A stretch of DNA of 64,000 nt from Bradyrhizobium sp. S69 (GTDB lineage Bacteria > Pseudomonadota > Alphaproteobacteria > Rhizobiales > Xanthobacteraceae), in assembly GCF_009766005.1 (NCBI RefSeq), contig NZ_LMUK01000051.1:1-64000 (forward strand), written 5' to 3'. Both the position numbers and the translations under genes were made by a program. A model generated the notes under the pieces. The model made no database searches. It was given only the letters and a program-made list of their open reading frames with translations, and was not told where the DNA came from. Below are positions 16,680-25,292 of this stretch, piece by piece. The stretch's first letter is position 1. Each line of letters opens with the position of its first letter.

Positions 16680-17609
16680 ATGCCGCTTCGTCTTCCACCA
16701 CTCGCAGCGCTTCGCTTCTTCGAAGCAGCCGGCAGGCTTCAGAGTTTCAAACTTGCCGCTGCCGAACTGAACGTGACGCCGAGCGCGGTAAGCCACGGCA
16801 TCGTCGGATTGGAGCAGTCCGTCGGTATCGAGCTTTTCATCCGCGAGCCGCGCAAACTTTCACTGACCCCGGCGGGTGAAGATTATCTGCGCTATATTTC
16901 CGACGCGCTCGCGCTGATCGCGATCGGCACGCAACGCCTGCCAAACAACCGGAAAAACCGCACCATCGCCTTGAGCTGCGCCCCGACGCTGGCTTCGCGC
17001 TGGCTGTTGCCGCGGTTGCACAATTTCAGCGATCGCTGGCCGAATGTCAGCGTCACCGTGGATACGTCACGACGGCAAGTCGCCTTTCCGGTCGACGGCT
17101 TCGATTTTGCCATTCGCATGAGCCGCGCCCCGCAGGCTGACGCGGGCTGGACCAAATTGTTCGGCGAAGAGCTGGTCCCTGTTTGCAGTCCCGCTTACAG
17201 GGATATCCTGCTCGATGCAGAAGGAAATATCGACCTCACCCGGGCGACGCTGATCCACGTCATGCCGGCCAGCGAAGACTGGAAGAGTTGGCTGAATGGA
17301 AAGGGCATCGACGCCATAGATCCTGCGGGGGGACTGCGGTTCGACACGATACAACTCGCCTTCGAAGCGGCGGCCATGGGCCTGGGCGTAGCGCTCGGGC
17401 GGCGCCCGCTGGTCGACAGCGATCTCGCCAGCGAGGCGCTGGTCGAGATCGATCCGGACATGGTCACGGCCGAGACCGCCTACTGGCTCGTGAGCTCCGA
17501 AGGCGCTGACCATCGGCCTGATCTCGTCGGCTTCAAGCGCTGGCTGTTGCGCGAGGCCGACGCCTTCAAAGCGACCACGCTGGAAAACGCTAGAGCCCTT
17601 TTCCGATAG
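16680..17609 (+). CDS. LysR family regulator, GcvA-like
   Basis: A 309-residue LysR-type regulator. The winged helix-turn-helix is at about residues 4-62 (LPPLAALRFFEAAGRLQSF to LSLTPAGEDYL), with the GcvA-type pattern AAAELNVTPSAVSHGIVGLEQ; the effector domain follows. An ATG at 16680 directly follows a GTG at 16677 in the same frame. The last codons (NARALFR and the TAG stop) are read from a CTAG-family repeat, so the original C-terminus may have been altered by the repeat. It may control the dehydrogenase upstream or the hydrolase/DUF1330/RraA genes downstream. Confidence 0.86.
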   Translation: MPLRLPPLAALRFFEAAGRLQSFKLAAAELNVTPSAVSHGIVGLEQSVGIELFIREPRKLSLTPAGEDYLRYISDALALIAIGTQRLPNNRKNRTIALSCAPTLASRWLLPRLHNFSDRWPNVSVTVDTSRRQVAFPVDGFDFAIRMSRAPQADAGWTKLFGEELVPVCSPAYRDILLDAEGNIDLTRATLIHVMPASEDWKSWLNGKGIDAIDPAGGLRFDTIQLAFEAAAMGLGVALGRRPLVDSDLASEALVEIDPDMVTAETAYWLVSSEGADHRPDLVGFKRWLLREADAFKATTLENARALFR

Positions 17610-17639
17610 AATCGGAACGGGGCTCTAGTCTTTTGTTTT
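17591..17639 (+). terminator. Terminator-like hairpin in CTAG repeat A
   Basis: Stem TAGAGCC with GGCTCTA and TTCCGAT with ATCGGAA around an AGA loop, followed by TCTTTTGTTTTG. The TAG stop of the LysR gene falls in the loop, so a terminating ribosome would compete with folding. Confidence 0.6.
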
Positions 17640-17705
17640 GACGCGTTTTCTACCGCAGATAAGTCTACGTAATCTGCGCAGATTGCTATGCGAACCGGTT
17701 TCCAC

Positions 17706-17745
17706 GGAGCCTGTCATCGGGCGCGCATTCGCGCGACCCGTTGGC
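17706..17745 (+). repeat. Nested 40-bp hairpin module, copy 2
   Basis: Begins GGAGCCTGTCAT and ends CGTTGGC, central arms CGGGCGCGC and GCGCGACCCG around ATTC. The flanks (CCAC before, TCGAAAAC after) match the uninterrupted repeats at 34986 and 42326, where only TTCGC stands in its place. Confidence 0.88.
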
Positions 17746-17756
17746 TCGAAAACGCT

Positions 17757-18731
17757 TTAATGGGATGACACCACGAAGCCCGGACCGTTCTCGGGACGGC
17801 TGCCGAATTTCAGCCATTGCAGCGGAAGCTGCCATAGTTTTGGTTCGAACCGGCTGTGGAAGAAGTCGAAATGGCCGATCGCAGGCTCGCCGATCGATTG
17901 CGGTGAAATCCTGACATGCGTTCGTAGGCTGTGGCTGAAATAGGCGAGCAGCCGCTCCACCGCGGCGACGGTGCCGAACTCGTCGTCGGTGAGACTGACC
18001 GCCAAGGTCGGCGCCGTGACAGTTGCGAACGGCCGCACCAGATCGCGCTTGTCAGCGTAGCGCATGGCAGCGCGGCCCCGCCAGGTCTCCTCGCAACGTT
18101 CCCGGCTGAGAACCCAGTCCCGCACGACGCCTTTCGGGGTATCTTCGAGCCATCCGAACTTCTCGCCGGGGAAATAGCCGAACAGCATCGTCACCAGCGG
18201 CATGACGACATGCCACTTTGCGAACATCCGCCATCTGGCGTTCGCGGCGTAGTCCCGCCAATAGGCGTATTGCGCGCCCACCGTGAAGACGCGGCGAACC
18301 AAATGATTCGACTCGGCGAGACCTAGAATAAACCCGCCGACGCTGTGGGCGACCACCTGAATGGGCTGCCCCGAAAACTCCCGATCGGCGTATCGCAGCA
18401 CGGCCTCGAAATCGAGCCGTCCCCAATCGATCCACGAGGCATCGAAGCCGCGCAGGCTTTCCGGGCGCGACTCGCCGATGCCGCGATAATCATACGCGAT
18501 GACGTCGAACCCGTGGTTGAAGAGGAAACCGGCGAAGCGGAAATAATAACGGCAACGAACCGACGTGGCCGGATTGATGATCACCACCGGCCGCGCGGCA
18601 GCGCCTTCCGGATGACGCCAGAAAAATCCCCTGATGGCATAGCCGTCCGCCGCGCGCGTCTCGAACGGGCGCTGTACGATCGCGATTGGAGCTTGCCCCG
18701 GCGGTTGACCGTGAGGAAGCAGCGTCAGCAT
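17757..18731 (-). CDS. Alpha/beta hydrolase
   Basis: A 324-residue cytosolic alpha/beta hydrolase. The oxyanion-side strand is VVIINPATSVRCRYY, the DYRGIGES block is typical, and the nucleophile elbow is AHSVGG. A late aspartate in LTDDEFG and histidine in GHFDFF complete a plausible catalytic triad. The substrate is unknown. The ATG at 18731 is chosen with CGGAG upstream; a GTG at 18779 would add 16 residues. Its stop codon lies in the CTAG-family repeat shared with the convergent LysR gene. Confidence 0.82.
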   Translation of the reverse strand: MLTLLPHGQPPGQAPIAIVQRPFETRAADGYAIRGFFWRHPEGAAARPVVIINPATSVRCRYYFRFAGFLFNHGFDVIAYDYRGIGESRPESLRGFDASWIDWGRLDFEAVLRYADREFSGQPIQVVAHSVGGFILGLAESNHLVRRVFTVGAQYAYWRDYAANARWRMFAKWHVVMPLVTMLFGYFPGEKFGWLEDTPKGVVRDWVLSRERCEETWRGRAAMRYADKRDLVRPFATVTAPTLAVSLTDDEFGTVAAVERLLAYFSHSLRTHVRISPQSIGEPAIGHFDFFHSRFEPKLWQLPLQWLKFGSRPENGPGFVVSSH

Positions 18732-18966
18732 GGGGCGGACTCCGGATTTGTCCGGTGCATCGGCTAAATCCACATGCACCCGGCGTTGCTGGACCGACCT
18801 TTCTTTAGAAGCCGACGGGCTGCACGTTCAAACGAGGTCTTAGCGATCACAGGTGAGGAAACTTCATCCGTCGTCAAAACCTTCTCCTTTGCCGCCTCAA
18901 TGGCTTGCTGCCACTGTCGTGGTGATACCACCATCCCTTGCAACTCCCCTCCGGAGAATGAGATTC

Positions 18967-19302
18967 ATGGCTGCCTACATCGTTGCCCAGTTCGACGTGA
19001 AGGATTGGGACAAATTCCGTGAATACGGCAAACGCACCGCGCGAACGATCGCCAGCTTCGGCGGGCGTTTCATCGCGCGCGGCGGCGAGATCGTGACGCT
19101 GGAAGGCCCGCAGGACACAATGCGGATCGTGCTGATCGAATTTCCGTCGATCGCGAAGGCGACGGCATTTTATCAATCGCCCGATTACACCACGACCAGA
19201 AAATGGCGCGAGGATTGCGCGGTCGCCAAATTCGTCGCGATCGACGGCTTGTCGCCGGACGCCTGGTCGGCGGCCGTCGCCGAAAGCGAGGCTCTCGCTT
19301 AG
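18967..19302 (+). CDS. DUF1330 domain-containing protein
   Basis: A 111-residue protein of the DUF1330 family, a small ferredoxin-like alpha/beta barrel fold related to Dabb and NIPSNAP proteins. Typical blocks are AAYIVAQFDVKDWDKFREY, GGRFIARGG, IVLIEFPS and FYQSPDY. The role of the family is not established; small-molecule binding or catalysis is likely. The ATG at 18967 has GGAGAATGAG upstream; an ATG at 18958 is also possible. It is followed 36 bp later by an RraA-like gene, so the two are probably co-transcribed. Confidence 0.87.
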   Translation: MAAYIVAQFDVKDWDKFREYGKRTARTIASFGGRFIARGGEIVTLEGPQDTMRIVLIEFPSIAKATAFYQSPDYTTTRKWREDCAVAKFVAIDGLSPDAWSAAVAESEALA

Positions 19303-19338
19303 TTTTCATATCAGTCCTCAACCAAACGGAGGTCTCCT

Positions 19339-20046
19339 TTGACATCAGGAGATGACAGCATTCAACTCGACCAATTGACCACCGCGCACCTGGCGGATGC
19401 ATGCTTGCGCGTCCAGGTGCCGCTGCGATGTGCCCCGCATGTGATGCGCCCCGCCGTGGCCGGCATGAGAGCCAGCGGCAGGGTACGCCCGGTACGCCAC
19501 GTTGGCAGCGTCGACGTATTTCTCGAAGCACTGGAGCAAGCGGACGCCGGCGACGTTCTTGTCGTCGACAATGACGGCCGGCTCGACGAGTCCTGCGTCG
19601 GCGATCTGGTGGCGCGGGAAGTCAAAGGCGCCGGGCTTGCGGGCATGGTGATTTGGGGATTGCATCGCGATAATCCCGAGGTGGCGGAAATCGGCCTCCC
19701 GCTGTTCAGTCTCGGCTTGATCCCGGCGGGCCCGCAGCGGCTGGATCCGAGACCCCCCGACACGTTCGAAGCCGCCAATGTCGGTCCGCATCGGGTCACA
19801 TCCAGCGACATCGTCTTGGCCGATGAAGATGGCGTGCTGTTTCTGCCCAGCGAACACCTTGCGCTGATCGTCGCGACCGCGGCCGGCATCCGGGACACCG
19901 AGCGGCGGCAAGCCCTCGCGATGGCAGGCGGGCAGAGCTTGCGCGAGCAATTGCAGTTTGCGGAATATTTGTCGCGGCGGCGTCGCGATCCGCAGCATGG
20001 CTTTCGTCAGCACCTCAGGGAGATCGGCGGCGCTATCGAGGAATGA
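19339..20046 (+). CDS. RraA family protein (aldolase-like)
   Basis: A 235-residue protein of the RraA/dimethylmenaquinone methyltransferase-like family, whose members include 4-hydroxy-4-methyl-2-oxoglutarate aldolases. Seen are LTTAHLADACLRV near the start, GDVLVVDNDGRLDESCVGDLVA, and GLAGMVIWGLHRD; the last usually reads GVVIDGAVRD, so the metal and substrate residues differ (WGLHRD in place of DGAVRD). The TTG at 19339 is the only start that fits, with GGAGG 7 bases upstream. The enzyme activity is unproven; the altered motif argues for a different substrate or lost activity. Confidence 0.8.
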   Translation: MTSGDDSIQLDQLTTAHLADACLRVQVPLRCAPHVMRPAVAGMRASGRVRPVRHVGSVDVFLEALEQADAGDVLVVDNDGRLDESCVGDLVAREVKGAGLAGMVIWGLHRDNPEVAEIGLPLFSLGLIPAGPQRLDPRPPDTFEAANVGPHRVTSSDIVLADEDGVLFLPSEHLALIVATAAGIRDTERRQALAMAGGQSLREQLQFAEYLSRRRRDPQHGFRQHLREIGGAIEE

Positions 20047-20094
20047 ATAGACGGTCTGTGATGGTCATGCGTCGCGTGGCAGGCCTGCCGCGCG

Positions 20095-21360
20095 TCACAG
20101 CCACGGCGCAGGCTTGTCCATCGCGATCAGGTCTTCGACCTCGATGCGAGGCCGCACCACCGCGTATTGATCGTCCTTGACCAGCACTTCCGGGATCAGC
20201 GCGCGGGTGTTGTAGGTGCCGGCCTGCACCGCGCCATAGGCGCCGGCGGTCATGATCGCCAGGAGATCGCCGGCCGCAGGCACCGGCATGTTGCGGTCGA
20301 GCGCGAGATAGTCGCCGGTCTCGCAGACCGGCCCGACCACGTCGGCGGTGATCATGCGCGCGCCGGGGCTTGCCTCGCGTACCGGCAGGATGTCGTGATG
20401 CGCCTCGTACAGGGTCGGCCGGATCAGATCGTTCATCGCGGCATCGATGATGACGAAGTTTTTGGCGTCGCCCGGCTTCACATAGATCACACGGGTGACC
20501 AGGATGCCGGCATTGCCGACGATCATGCGGCCCGGCTCGAACATCAGCGTGCAGCCGAGATTATGCGTGACCCGCTTGACCATCGCGGCATAGGCGTCCG
20601 GCGCCGGAGGCGCTGCGCGGTCCATGTAATAGGGAATGCCGAGGCCGCCGCCGAAATCGATGTGCGAGATGGTGTGGCCGTCGGTGCGCAGCGTCTGGAC
20701 GAATTCGGCCAGAATCCGGAACGCGGTTTCCATCTTGGAGAGGTCCGTGATCTGGCTGCCGATATGCATGTCGGTGCCGGTCACTTCGATCCCCGGCAGT
20801 TTGGCCGCGCGGGCATAAACCGCGCGAGCGCGGGCCAACGGAATGCCGAACTTGTTTTCCGATTTGCCGGTCGCGATCTTGGCATGGGTGCCGGCATCGA
20901 CATCCGGGTTGACCCGGACCGAGATGCGCGCGGTCTTGCCGCTTTCAACGGCGAGCCGCGACAGCAATTCGAGTTCGGGCTCGGACTCGACATTGATGCA
21001 CAGAATATCCGCCGCCAGCGCCGCGCGCAGCTCGGCTTCGGTCTTGCCGACGCCGGAGAACAAAATCTTTTGCGGCGGAATGCCGGCGGCCAGCGCGCGC
21101 TTCAATTCGCCGCCCGACACCACATCGGCGCCGGCGCCGAGCTTGGCCAGCGTGCGCAGCACCGACTGGTTGGAATTGGCCTTCATGGCGTAGCACACCA
21201 CGGCCTTTTCGCCGGCGAAGGCTTCGGCAAAAACCCGGTAATGGCGCTCCAGCGTCGCGGTCGAATAGCAATAAAACGGCGTGCCGACCGCATCCGCCAA
21301 TTCGATCAGATTCACCGCCTCGGCGTGCAGCACGCCGTTGCGATAGTCGAAATGGTTCAT
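20095..21360 (-). CDS. lysA: Diaminopimelate decarboxylase
   Basis: A 421-residue PLP enzyme that makes lysine from meso-diaminopimelate in the last step of lysine synthesis. The PLP lysine is Lys60 in CYAMKANSN; HIGSQI and the glycine-rich DFGGGLGIPY block bind the phosphate, and GPVCETGDYLA gives the C-terminal active-site cysteine. Length is standard. It is followed upstream in the transcript by lptM (7 bp gap) and argH, giving an argH-lptM-lysA operon on the minus strand. Confidence 0.96.
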   Translation of the reverse strand: MNHFDYRNGVLHAEAVNLIELADAVGTPFYCYSTATLERHYRVFAEAFAGEKAVVCYAMKANSNQSVLRTLAKLGAGADVVSGGELKRALAAGIPPQKILFSGVGKTEAELRAALAADILCINVESEPELELLSRLAVESGKTARISVRVNPDVDAGTHAKIATGKSENKFGIPLARARAVYARAAKLPGIEVTGTDMHIGSQITDLSKMETAFRILAEFVQTLRTDGHTISHIDFGGGLGIPYYMDRAAPPAPDAYAAMVKRVTHNLGCTLMFEPGRMIVGNAGILVTRVIYVKPGDAKNFVIIDAAMNDLIRPTLYEAHHDILPVREASPGARMITADVVGPVCETGDYLALDRNMPVPAAGDLLAIMTAGAYGAVQAGTYNTRALIPEVLVKDDQYAVVRPRIEVEDLIAMDKPAPWL

Positions 21361-21367
21361 GATTAGC

Positions 21368-21676
21368 TCAGTTGCTATTCAGCAGCGGGTCGAGAACGAA
21401 CGATCTCTTGGGGCCCTTGCCGGCGGTCGGCGCGGTGTCGGCACCGTAGGTCGAATTGAACAGGCTCGGCGTCGCTGCGCGCTGCGCATCGGTATCGGTC
21501 GGCTCGGCGGCGGACGACTGCGCCACGGGCGATTGCGATCCAGAGGACTGTGACTGCGATCCGGTCGGTGGCAAATCGAGCGGGCCTTTACGGCCGCACC
21601 CGGTCAACGCCAGCACCGAAGCGGCGAGCAGGACGACGGTCCATCTCGGCGAGAAAGGATTAGAATGACGATTCAC
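21368..21676 (-). CDS. lptM: LptM-like lipoprotein (LPS translocon maturation)
   Basis: A 102-residue lipoprotein with a signal peptide and lipobox LTGC (Cys27), followed by GRKGPLDLPP, the hallmark of LptM/YifL, which helps assemble the LptDE translocon at the outer membrane. The rest is Ser/Gln/Ala-rich and poorly conserved. It begins with GTG at 21676. It sits between argH and lysA, the usual place in proteobacteria. The tail is longer than the enteric protein, as is common in rhizobia. Confidence 0.88.
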   Translation of the reverse strand: MNRHSNPFSPRWTVVLLAASVLALTGCGRKGPLDLPPTGSQSQSSGSQSPVAQSSAAEPTDTDAQRAATPSLFNSTYGADTAPTAGKGPKRSFVLDPLLNSN

Positions 21677-21766
21677 GGCGATATCCCCAAAGCGGCGGCA
21701 CCATACAAAGATTGCCCCGCTCTGGCGAGACCCGGGCGGTGACGAAATTACGGCGCAAAACCTGGT

Positions 21767-23164
21767 TCAGCCCAATTTTCGCTCTTTTTCCAGTCGCTTG
21801 AGCCACGCCTTGGCTTGCGCCAGCACGTTCTTCGGCGCGGTGCCGCCAAAACTCGTGCGGCTTTTGACCGAGGACTCGACCGATAGCACCGCCAGGGCAT
21901 CCCTGGTGATGCGCGGCTCGACCGCCTGCATCGCCTGCAAGGATAGTTCGTGCAGCGCGATCCCGGCCTTGGACGCCTCCGCGACAATGCGCCCGGTGAC
22001 GTGATGGGCGTCGCGGAACGGCATTTTCAGGGTCCGCACCAGCCAATCGGCGAGATCGGTAGCCGTAGCGTAGCCCTCGCCGGCGGCGAGCTTCATCCGC
22101 GCCTGATCCGGCACCAGGTCGAGCACCATTCCGGTCATCGCCCGGATCGCCAGCGACAGCGCGGAAAACGCTTCCATCGCGCCCTGCTTGTCCTCCTGCA
22201 TGTCCTTTTGATAGGCCAGCGGCAGGCCCTTCATCACGATCAAGAGCGCGGTCAGCGCGCCGATCACCCGGCCGGTCTTGGCGCGAACCAGTTCGGCGGC
22301 GTCAGGATTGCGCTTCTGCGGCATGATCGAGGAGCCGGAGGTGAATTTGTCGCTGAGCCGCACCAGCCCCACCAGCGGCGAGGTCCAGATCACGATCTCC
22401 TCGGCGAAGCGCGACAGATGCACCGAGGCGATCGCCGCCGCCGACAGCGTTTCCAGCACGAAATCGCGATCGGAGACCGCGTCGAGCGAATTGGCCATCG
22501 GACGGTCGAAACCTAAAGCCTTGGCGGTGGCGTGGCGATCGATCGGGAATGAAGTTCCGGCCAAAGCCGCGGCGCCGAGCGGCGATTCGTTGAGGCGCTT
22601 GCGGGCATCGGCGAAACGGCCGCGGTCGCGCCCGGCCATCTCGACATAGGCCAGAAGATGATGCCCGAAGGTCACCGGTTGGGCGGTCTGCAAATGGGTA
22701 AAGCCCGGCATCACGGTGCCGGCATGTTCCAGCGCCCGCTCGACCAGCGCGTATTGGAACGCGGCCAGGGCGGCGTCGGTCTGGTCGATGACATCGCGCA
22801 CATACAGCCGGAAATCGGTCGCGACCTGGTCGTTGCGCGAACGCGCGGTGTGCAGCCGGCCCGAGGCGGGTCCGATCAGTTCACCAAGCCTGCTCTCGAC
22901 ATTCATGTGAATGTCCTCGAGCGCCCGTTTGAAATCGAACGAACCCTTGGCAATCTCTGACAAAATCGTGTCTAGACCCTTGCCGATATTTTTCGCATCG
23001 TTTGCGGTAATAATGCCTTGCGCAGCGAGCATCGCGGCGTGGGCCTTGGACGCGGCAATGTCCTGGGCATACAAATGACGATCGACGTCGATCGAGACGT
23101 TGATTTCCTCCATGATCGCATCGGGACGTTCCGTGAACCGGCCGCCCCACATCTTGTTGCTCAT
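21767..23164 (-). CDS. argH: Argininosuccinate lyase
   Basis: A 465-residue fumarase-superfamily enzyme that splits argininosuccinate into arginine and fumarate. The N-terminus [15 protein letters not shown] is typical, and the family signature [12 protein letters not shown] with the catalytic serine is intact. Other active-site blocks are [10 protein letters not shown] and [12 protein letters not shown]. It begins the argH-lptM-lysA transcript and is divergent from tlpA, with a 104-bp gap. Confidence 0.97.
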   Translation of the reverse strand: MSNKMWGGRFTERPDAIMEEINVSIDVDRHLYAQDIAASKAHAAMLAAQGIITANDAKNIGKGLDTILSEIAKGSFDFKRALEDIHMNVESRLGELIGPASGRLHTARSRNDQVATDFRLYVRDVIDQTDAALAAFQYALVERALEHAGTVMPGFTHLQTAQPVTFGHHLLAYVEMAGRDRGRFADARKRLNESPLGAAALAGTSFPIDRHATAKALGFDRPMANSLDAVSDRDFVLETLSAAAIASVHLSRFAEEIVIWTSPLVGLVRLSDKFTSGSSIMPQKRNPDAAELVRAKTGRVIGALTALLIVMKGLPLAYQKDMQEDKQGAMEAFSALSLAIRAMTGMVLDLVPDQARMKLAAGEGYATATDLADWLVRTLKMPFRDAHHVTGRIVAEASKAGIALHELSLQAMQAVEPRITRDALAVLSVESSVKSRTSFGGTAPKNVLAQAKAWLKRLEKERKLG

Positions 23165-23268
23165 GATTTGTTGCTCATATCCTGCCGCTTGCCGTCATGC
23201 CCGCCAGCGATGCGTCACCGCCGCACCCGATCCTCATGTCGGCTCTGCATAGCCGTATCTGATACAGG

Positions 23269-23958
23269 ATGACAAACGATATGCCTGAAGACCCCTTGCC
23301 CCGCCTGGCCGTGACGCGCCGGATTCCCATCGCGATCGGGGCCGTGCTGATCGGGGCGGTGATTGGATTTGCCGGGGTATATGGCATTGGCGGATTTGGG
23401 CGCCATTCCGCCGGCGATCCGGCCTGCCGCCCGGCGATCGCGCTGTCGAATAAACTGGCGCCGCTGGCGCATGGCGAGGTGGCGGCGCTGACCATGGCCA
23501 CGACCCCCCTGAAACTACCGGACCTCGCGTTCGAGGACGCCGACGGCAAACCCAAAAAACTCTCGGACTGGCGCGGCCGCACGGTACTGGTCAACCTCTG
23601 GGCCACCTGGTGCGTGCCCTGCCGCAGGGAAATGCCGGCGCTCGACAGCCTGCAGACAAAACTCGGCGGACCGGATTTCGAGGTGGTCGCCGTCAACATC
23701 GACACCCGCGACCCGGACAAGCCGCGGAATTTCCTCAAAGAGGAGAAACTGACCCGGCTCGGCTTTTTCACCGACCCGAAAGCCAAGGTTTTCCAGGATC
23801 TTAAGAGCATCGGCCGGGCGCTGGGGATGCCGACATCGGTGCTGGTCGATGGCCAGGGCTGCGAGATCGCCACCATTGCCGGACCGGCCGATTGGGCCAG
23901 CGACGACGCCGTCAAGCTGATCTCGGCGGCCTTGAAGCCGGCAACGGCGGGATTTTAG
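23269..23958 (+). CDS. tlpA: Thiol:disulfide interchange protein TlpA
   Basis: A 229-residue membrane-anchored thioredoxin-like protein. One membrane span (about residues 20-43) leads to a periplasmic thioredoxin fold with WCVPC (Cys115, Cys118). The block LKLPDLAFEDADGKPKKLSD and the ending GQGCEIATIAGPADWASDDA match what I know of Bradyrhizobium TlpA, which keeps cysteines of cytochrome oxidase assembly proteins reduced (CoxB, ScoI). ATGs at 23269 and 23281 are both possible starts. Divergent from argH. Confidence 0.9.
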   Translation: MTNDMPEDPLPRLAVTRRIPIAIGAVLIGAVIGFAGVYGIGGFGRHSAGDPACRPAIALSNKLAPLAHGEVAALTMATTPLKLPDLAFEDADGKPKKLSDWRGRTVLVNLWATWCVPCRREMPALDSLQTKLGGPDFEVVAVNIDTRDPDKPRNFLKEEKLTRLGFFTDPKAKVFQDLKSIGRALGMPTSVLVDGQGCEIATIAGPADWASDDAVKLISAALKPATAGF

Positions 23959-23976
23959 GGGTTTCACGCACCCGAA

Positions 23977-24068
23977 CGTAGGGTGGGCAAAGCGCAAGCG
24001 TGCCCACCGAGCTGGTTCGATGCTTGAAATGGTGGGCACGGCGCAAAGGCGCCTTTGCCCACCCTACG
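23977..24068. repeat. Dispersed repeat, CGTAGGGTGGGCAAAG family, copy 1
   Basis: Starts CGTAGGGTGGGCAAAG and ends CTTTGCCCACCCTACG, a perfect outer inverted repeat, with inner GTGCCCACC and GGTGGGCAC arms. Its second copy at 26904-27036 carries the 40-bp nested module. It separates tlpA from a convergent small gene. Confidence 0.87.
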
Positions 24069-24082
24069 GCGGCGGTGGGATT

Positions 24083-24271
24083 TTAGGCTGAAATATTGAG
24101 GTTGCCGCCGACGCCGGCGCCAAGATTCGCCGTCGATGGCGTGCCTAACAGGGTCTGGACCTCGGATTTCGCCGCATCGGCGTTCGATTTCATGATCGAG
24201 GTGGTGACCTGGGTCTGGGTATTTGCCGCCTGCATCGCCATCATGGCGCCGACCACTGCCATCATATCCAT
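24083..24271 (-). CDS. Small putative motility protein, YjfB-like
   Basis: A 62-residue protein (MDMMAVVGAMMAMQAANTQ at the start) with the layout of the YjfB family: a short Met/Ala-rich N-terminal helix, a QTQVTTSIMKSNADAA helix, then LLGT and a Gly/Asn tail. YjfB members are listed as putative motility proteins, but their role is not known. The ATG at 24271 has GGGAGTAG upstream; a GTG two codons earlier is also in frame. No flagellar gene lies nearby, so the family link is tentative. Confidence 0.55.
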   Translation of the reverse strand: MDMMAVVGAMMAMQAANTQTQVTTSIMKSNADAAKSEVQTLLGTPSTANLGAGVGGNLNISA

Positions 24272-24332
24272 ACGCACTACTCCCCAACGCCGGCGACCCT
24301 AGCGAGCCAACGGTAAAAGACGGATTAAGACG

Positions 24333-25187
24333 TCAGGCGGCCGCTGCGAACGCTGCCCCCAACGTGCGCAGCGCGCGCCGGGTCCGCGCGTCCGCCGGCT
24401 TCGAATAAAGCATGACCTCGCGCGACGGCAGCGGCGGCAGGCCGAGCCGGGGCCCGAGATCGGCCGTATCGGATGGCGCGACCCGGCGCCCCAGTGCTGC
24501 GACCGCAAGGCCCGCGGAAATCGCAGCGCCAATGGCCGCGATCCCGCCGCCGACAAAGACCTCGGTCCAGGGCACGCCGGCCGCGTCCAGCGCGCCGACC
24601 GCCATGGCGCGCACGCTGCAAGGCTCGGCCTGGGTCGCCAGCCGCAGCGGCTCGCCGGTCGGACGATTGAAATCAGGCGTCCCCATCCAGCTGAATTGTT
24701 CCTCGAACAAGACCTCGCCGTCGCGGCGCTTGGCGTCGTGCCGGAGCGCGATCGCCGCATCGAGTTCACCGGCATCGAAGGCCTCGAGCACCGAACGCGA
24801 GGCATCGATCTGCAAACCAATCACAAGGCCCGGATCGGTCGCGTTGATGCGCTTGAGCACCGCGGCCAGTTCGCTACCGACGATGTGGTGGCTGACGCCC
24901 ACCGCCAGGCGGCGATGCTCGACCGCGAAGGCGCCGATCGCGGATTGATGTGCGGCGACCAGATGGCGCGCGGCGCCGAGAAACGCGCTGCCCTCCGCCG
25001 ACAGCCTGACCAGCCGCGGGGTTCGCTCCAGAAGGCGCCGGCCGAGCCCGTCTTCCAACCGCTTGATCTTCAGGCTGATCGCGGATTGCGTGGTGTCCAG
25101 CGCCTCCGCGGCCCGGGTAAAACTGTTCAGATCGGCCACCAGCACAAAGGCCTGTACCGCCTCGATATCGAGCGCTCGCATGGTCAT
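24333..25187 (-). CDS. LysR family transcriptional regulator
   Basis: A 284-residue LysR-type regulator. The N-terminal helix-turn-helix is VQAFVLVADLNSFTRAAEAL with TTQSAISLKIKRLEDGLGRRLL, then a linker helix and the effector domain (AVGVSHHIVGSELAAVL on). It is divergent from the tautomerase/aminotransferase pair, and two palindromes with TTTCA/TGAAA half-sites lie in the gap, so it most likely controls that pair and itself. Two in-frame ATGs (25187 and 25181) are possible starts. The inducer is unknown. Confidence 0.87.
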   Translation of the reverse strand: MTMRALDIEAVQAFVLVADLNSFTRAAEALDTTQSAISLKIKRLEDGLGRRLLERTPRLVRLSAEGSAFLGAARHLVAAHQSAIGAFAVEHRRLAVGVSHHIVGSELAAVLKRINATDPGLVIGLQIDASRSVLEAFDAGELDAAIALRHDAKRRDGEVLFEEQFSWMGTPDFNRPTGEPLRLATQAEPCSVRAMAVGALDAAGVPWTEVFVGGGIAAIGAAISAGLAVAALGRRVAPSDTADLGPRLGLPPLPSREVMLYSKPADARTRRALRTLGAAFAAAA

Positions 25188-25189
25188 TC

Positions 25190-25222
25190 ATTTCAATATG
25201 AAATCACTGAAATAGTATTTCA
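25190..25222. promoter_or_regulatory. Two palindromes, candidate LysR-type operator
   Basis: ATTTCAATATGAAAT (25190-25204) and TGAAATAGTATTTCA (25208-25222) are both perfect 6-3-6 palindromes, with centres 18 bp apart and the same half-site in opposite order. They lie just upstream of the LysR start and 70 bp before the tautomerase. Confidence 0.72.
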
Positions 25223-25292
25223 TATCGTTTTTTAATGGTCAAGCATGGCCTATAACCTGTCGGTCACCACCGACCACCAACAGGAGCGCCCC

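Larger units (their letters stand above)
17591..17759. repeat. CTAG-family repeat, copy A, interrupted twice
   Basis: Left part is a hairpin (TAGAGCC, TTCCGAT / ATCGGAA, GGCTCTA) with a T-rich tail; right part is the GCGTTTTC / GAAAACGC hairpin. The right hairpin holds two extra pieces: about 39 bases at 17651-17689 with the perfect palindrome AATCTGCGCAGATT, and the 40-bp module at 17706-17745. It lies between convergent genes and contains the stop codons of both (TAG 17607-17609 on plus, TAA at 17757-17759 on minus). Confidence 0.85.
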
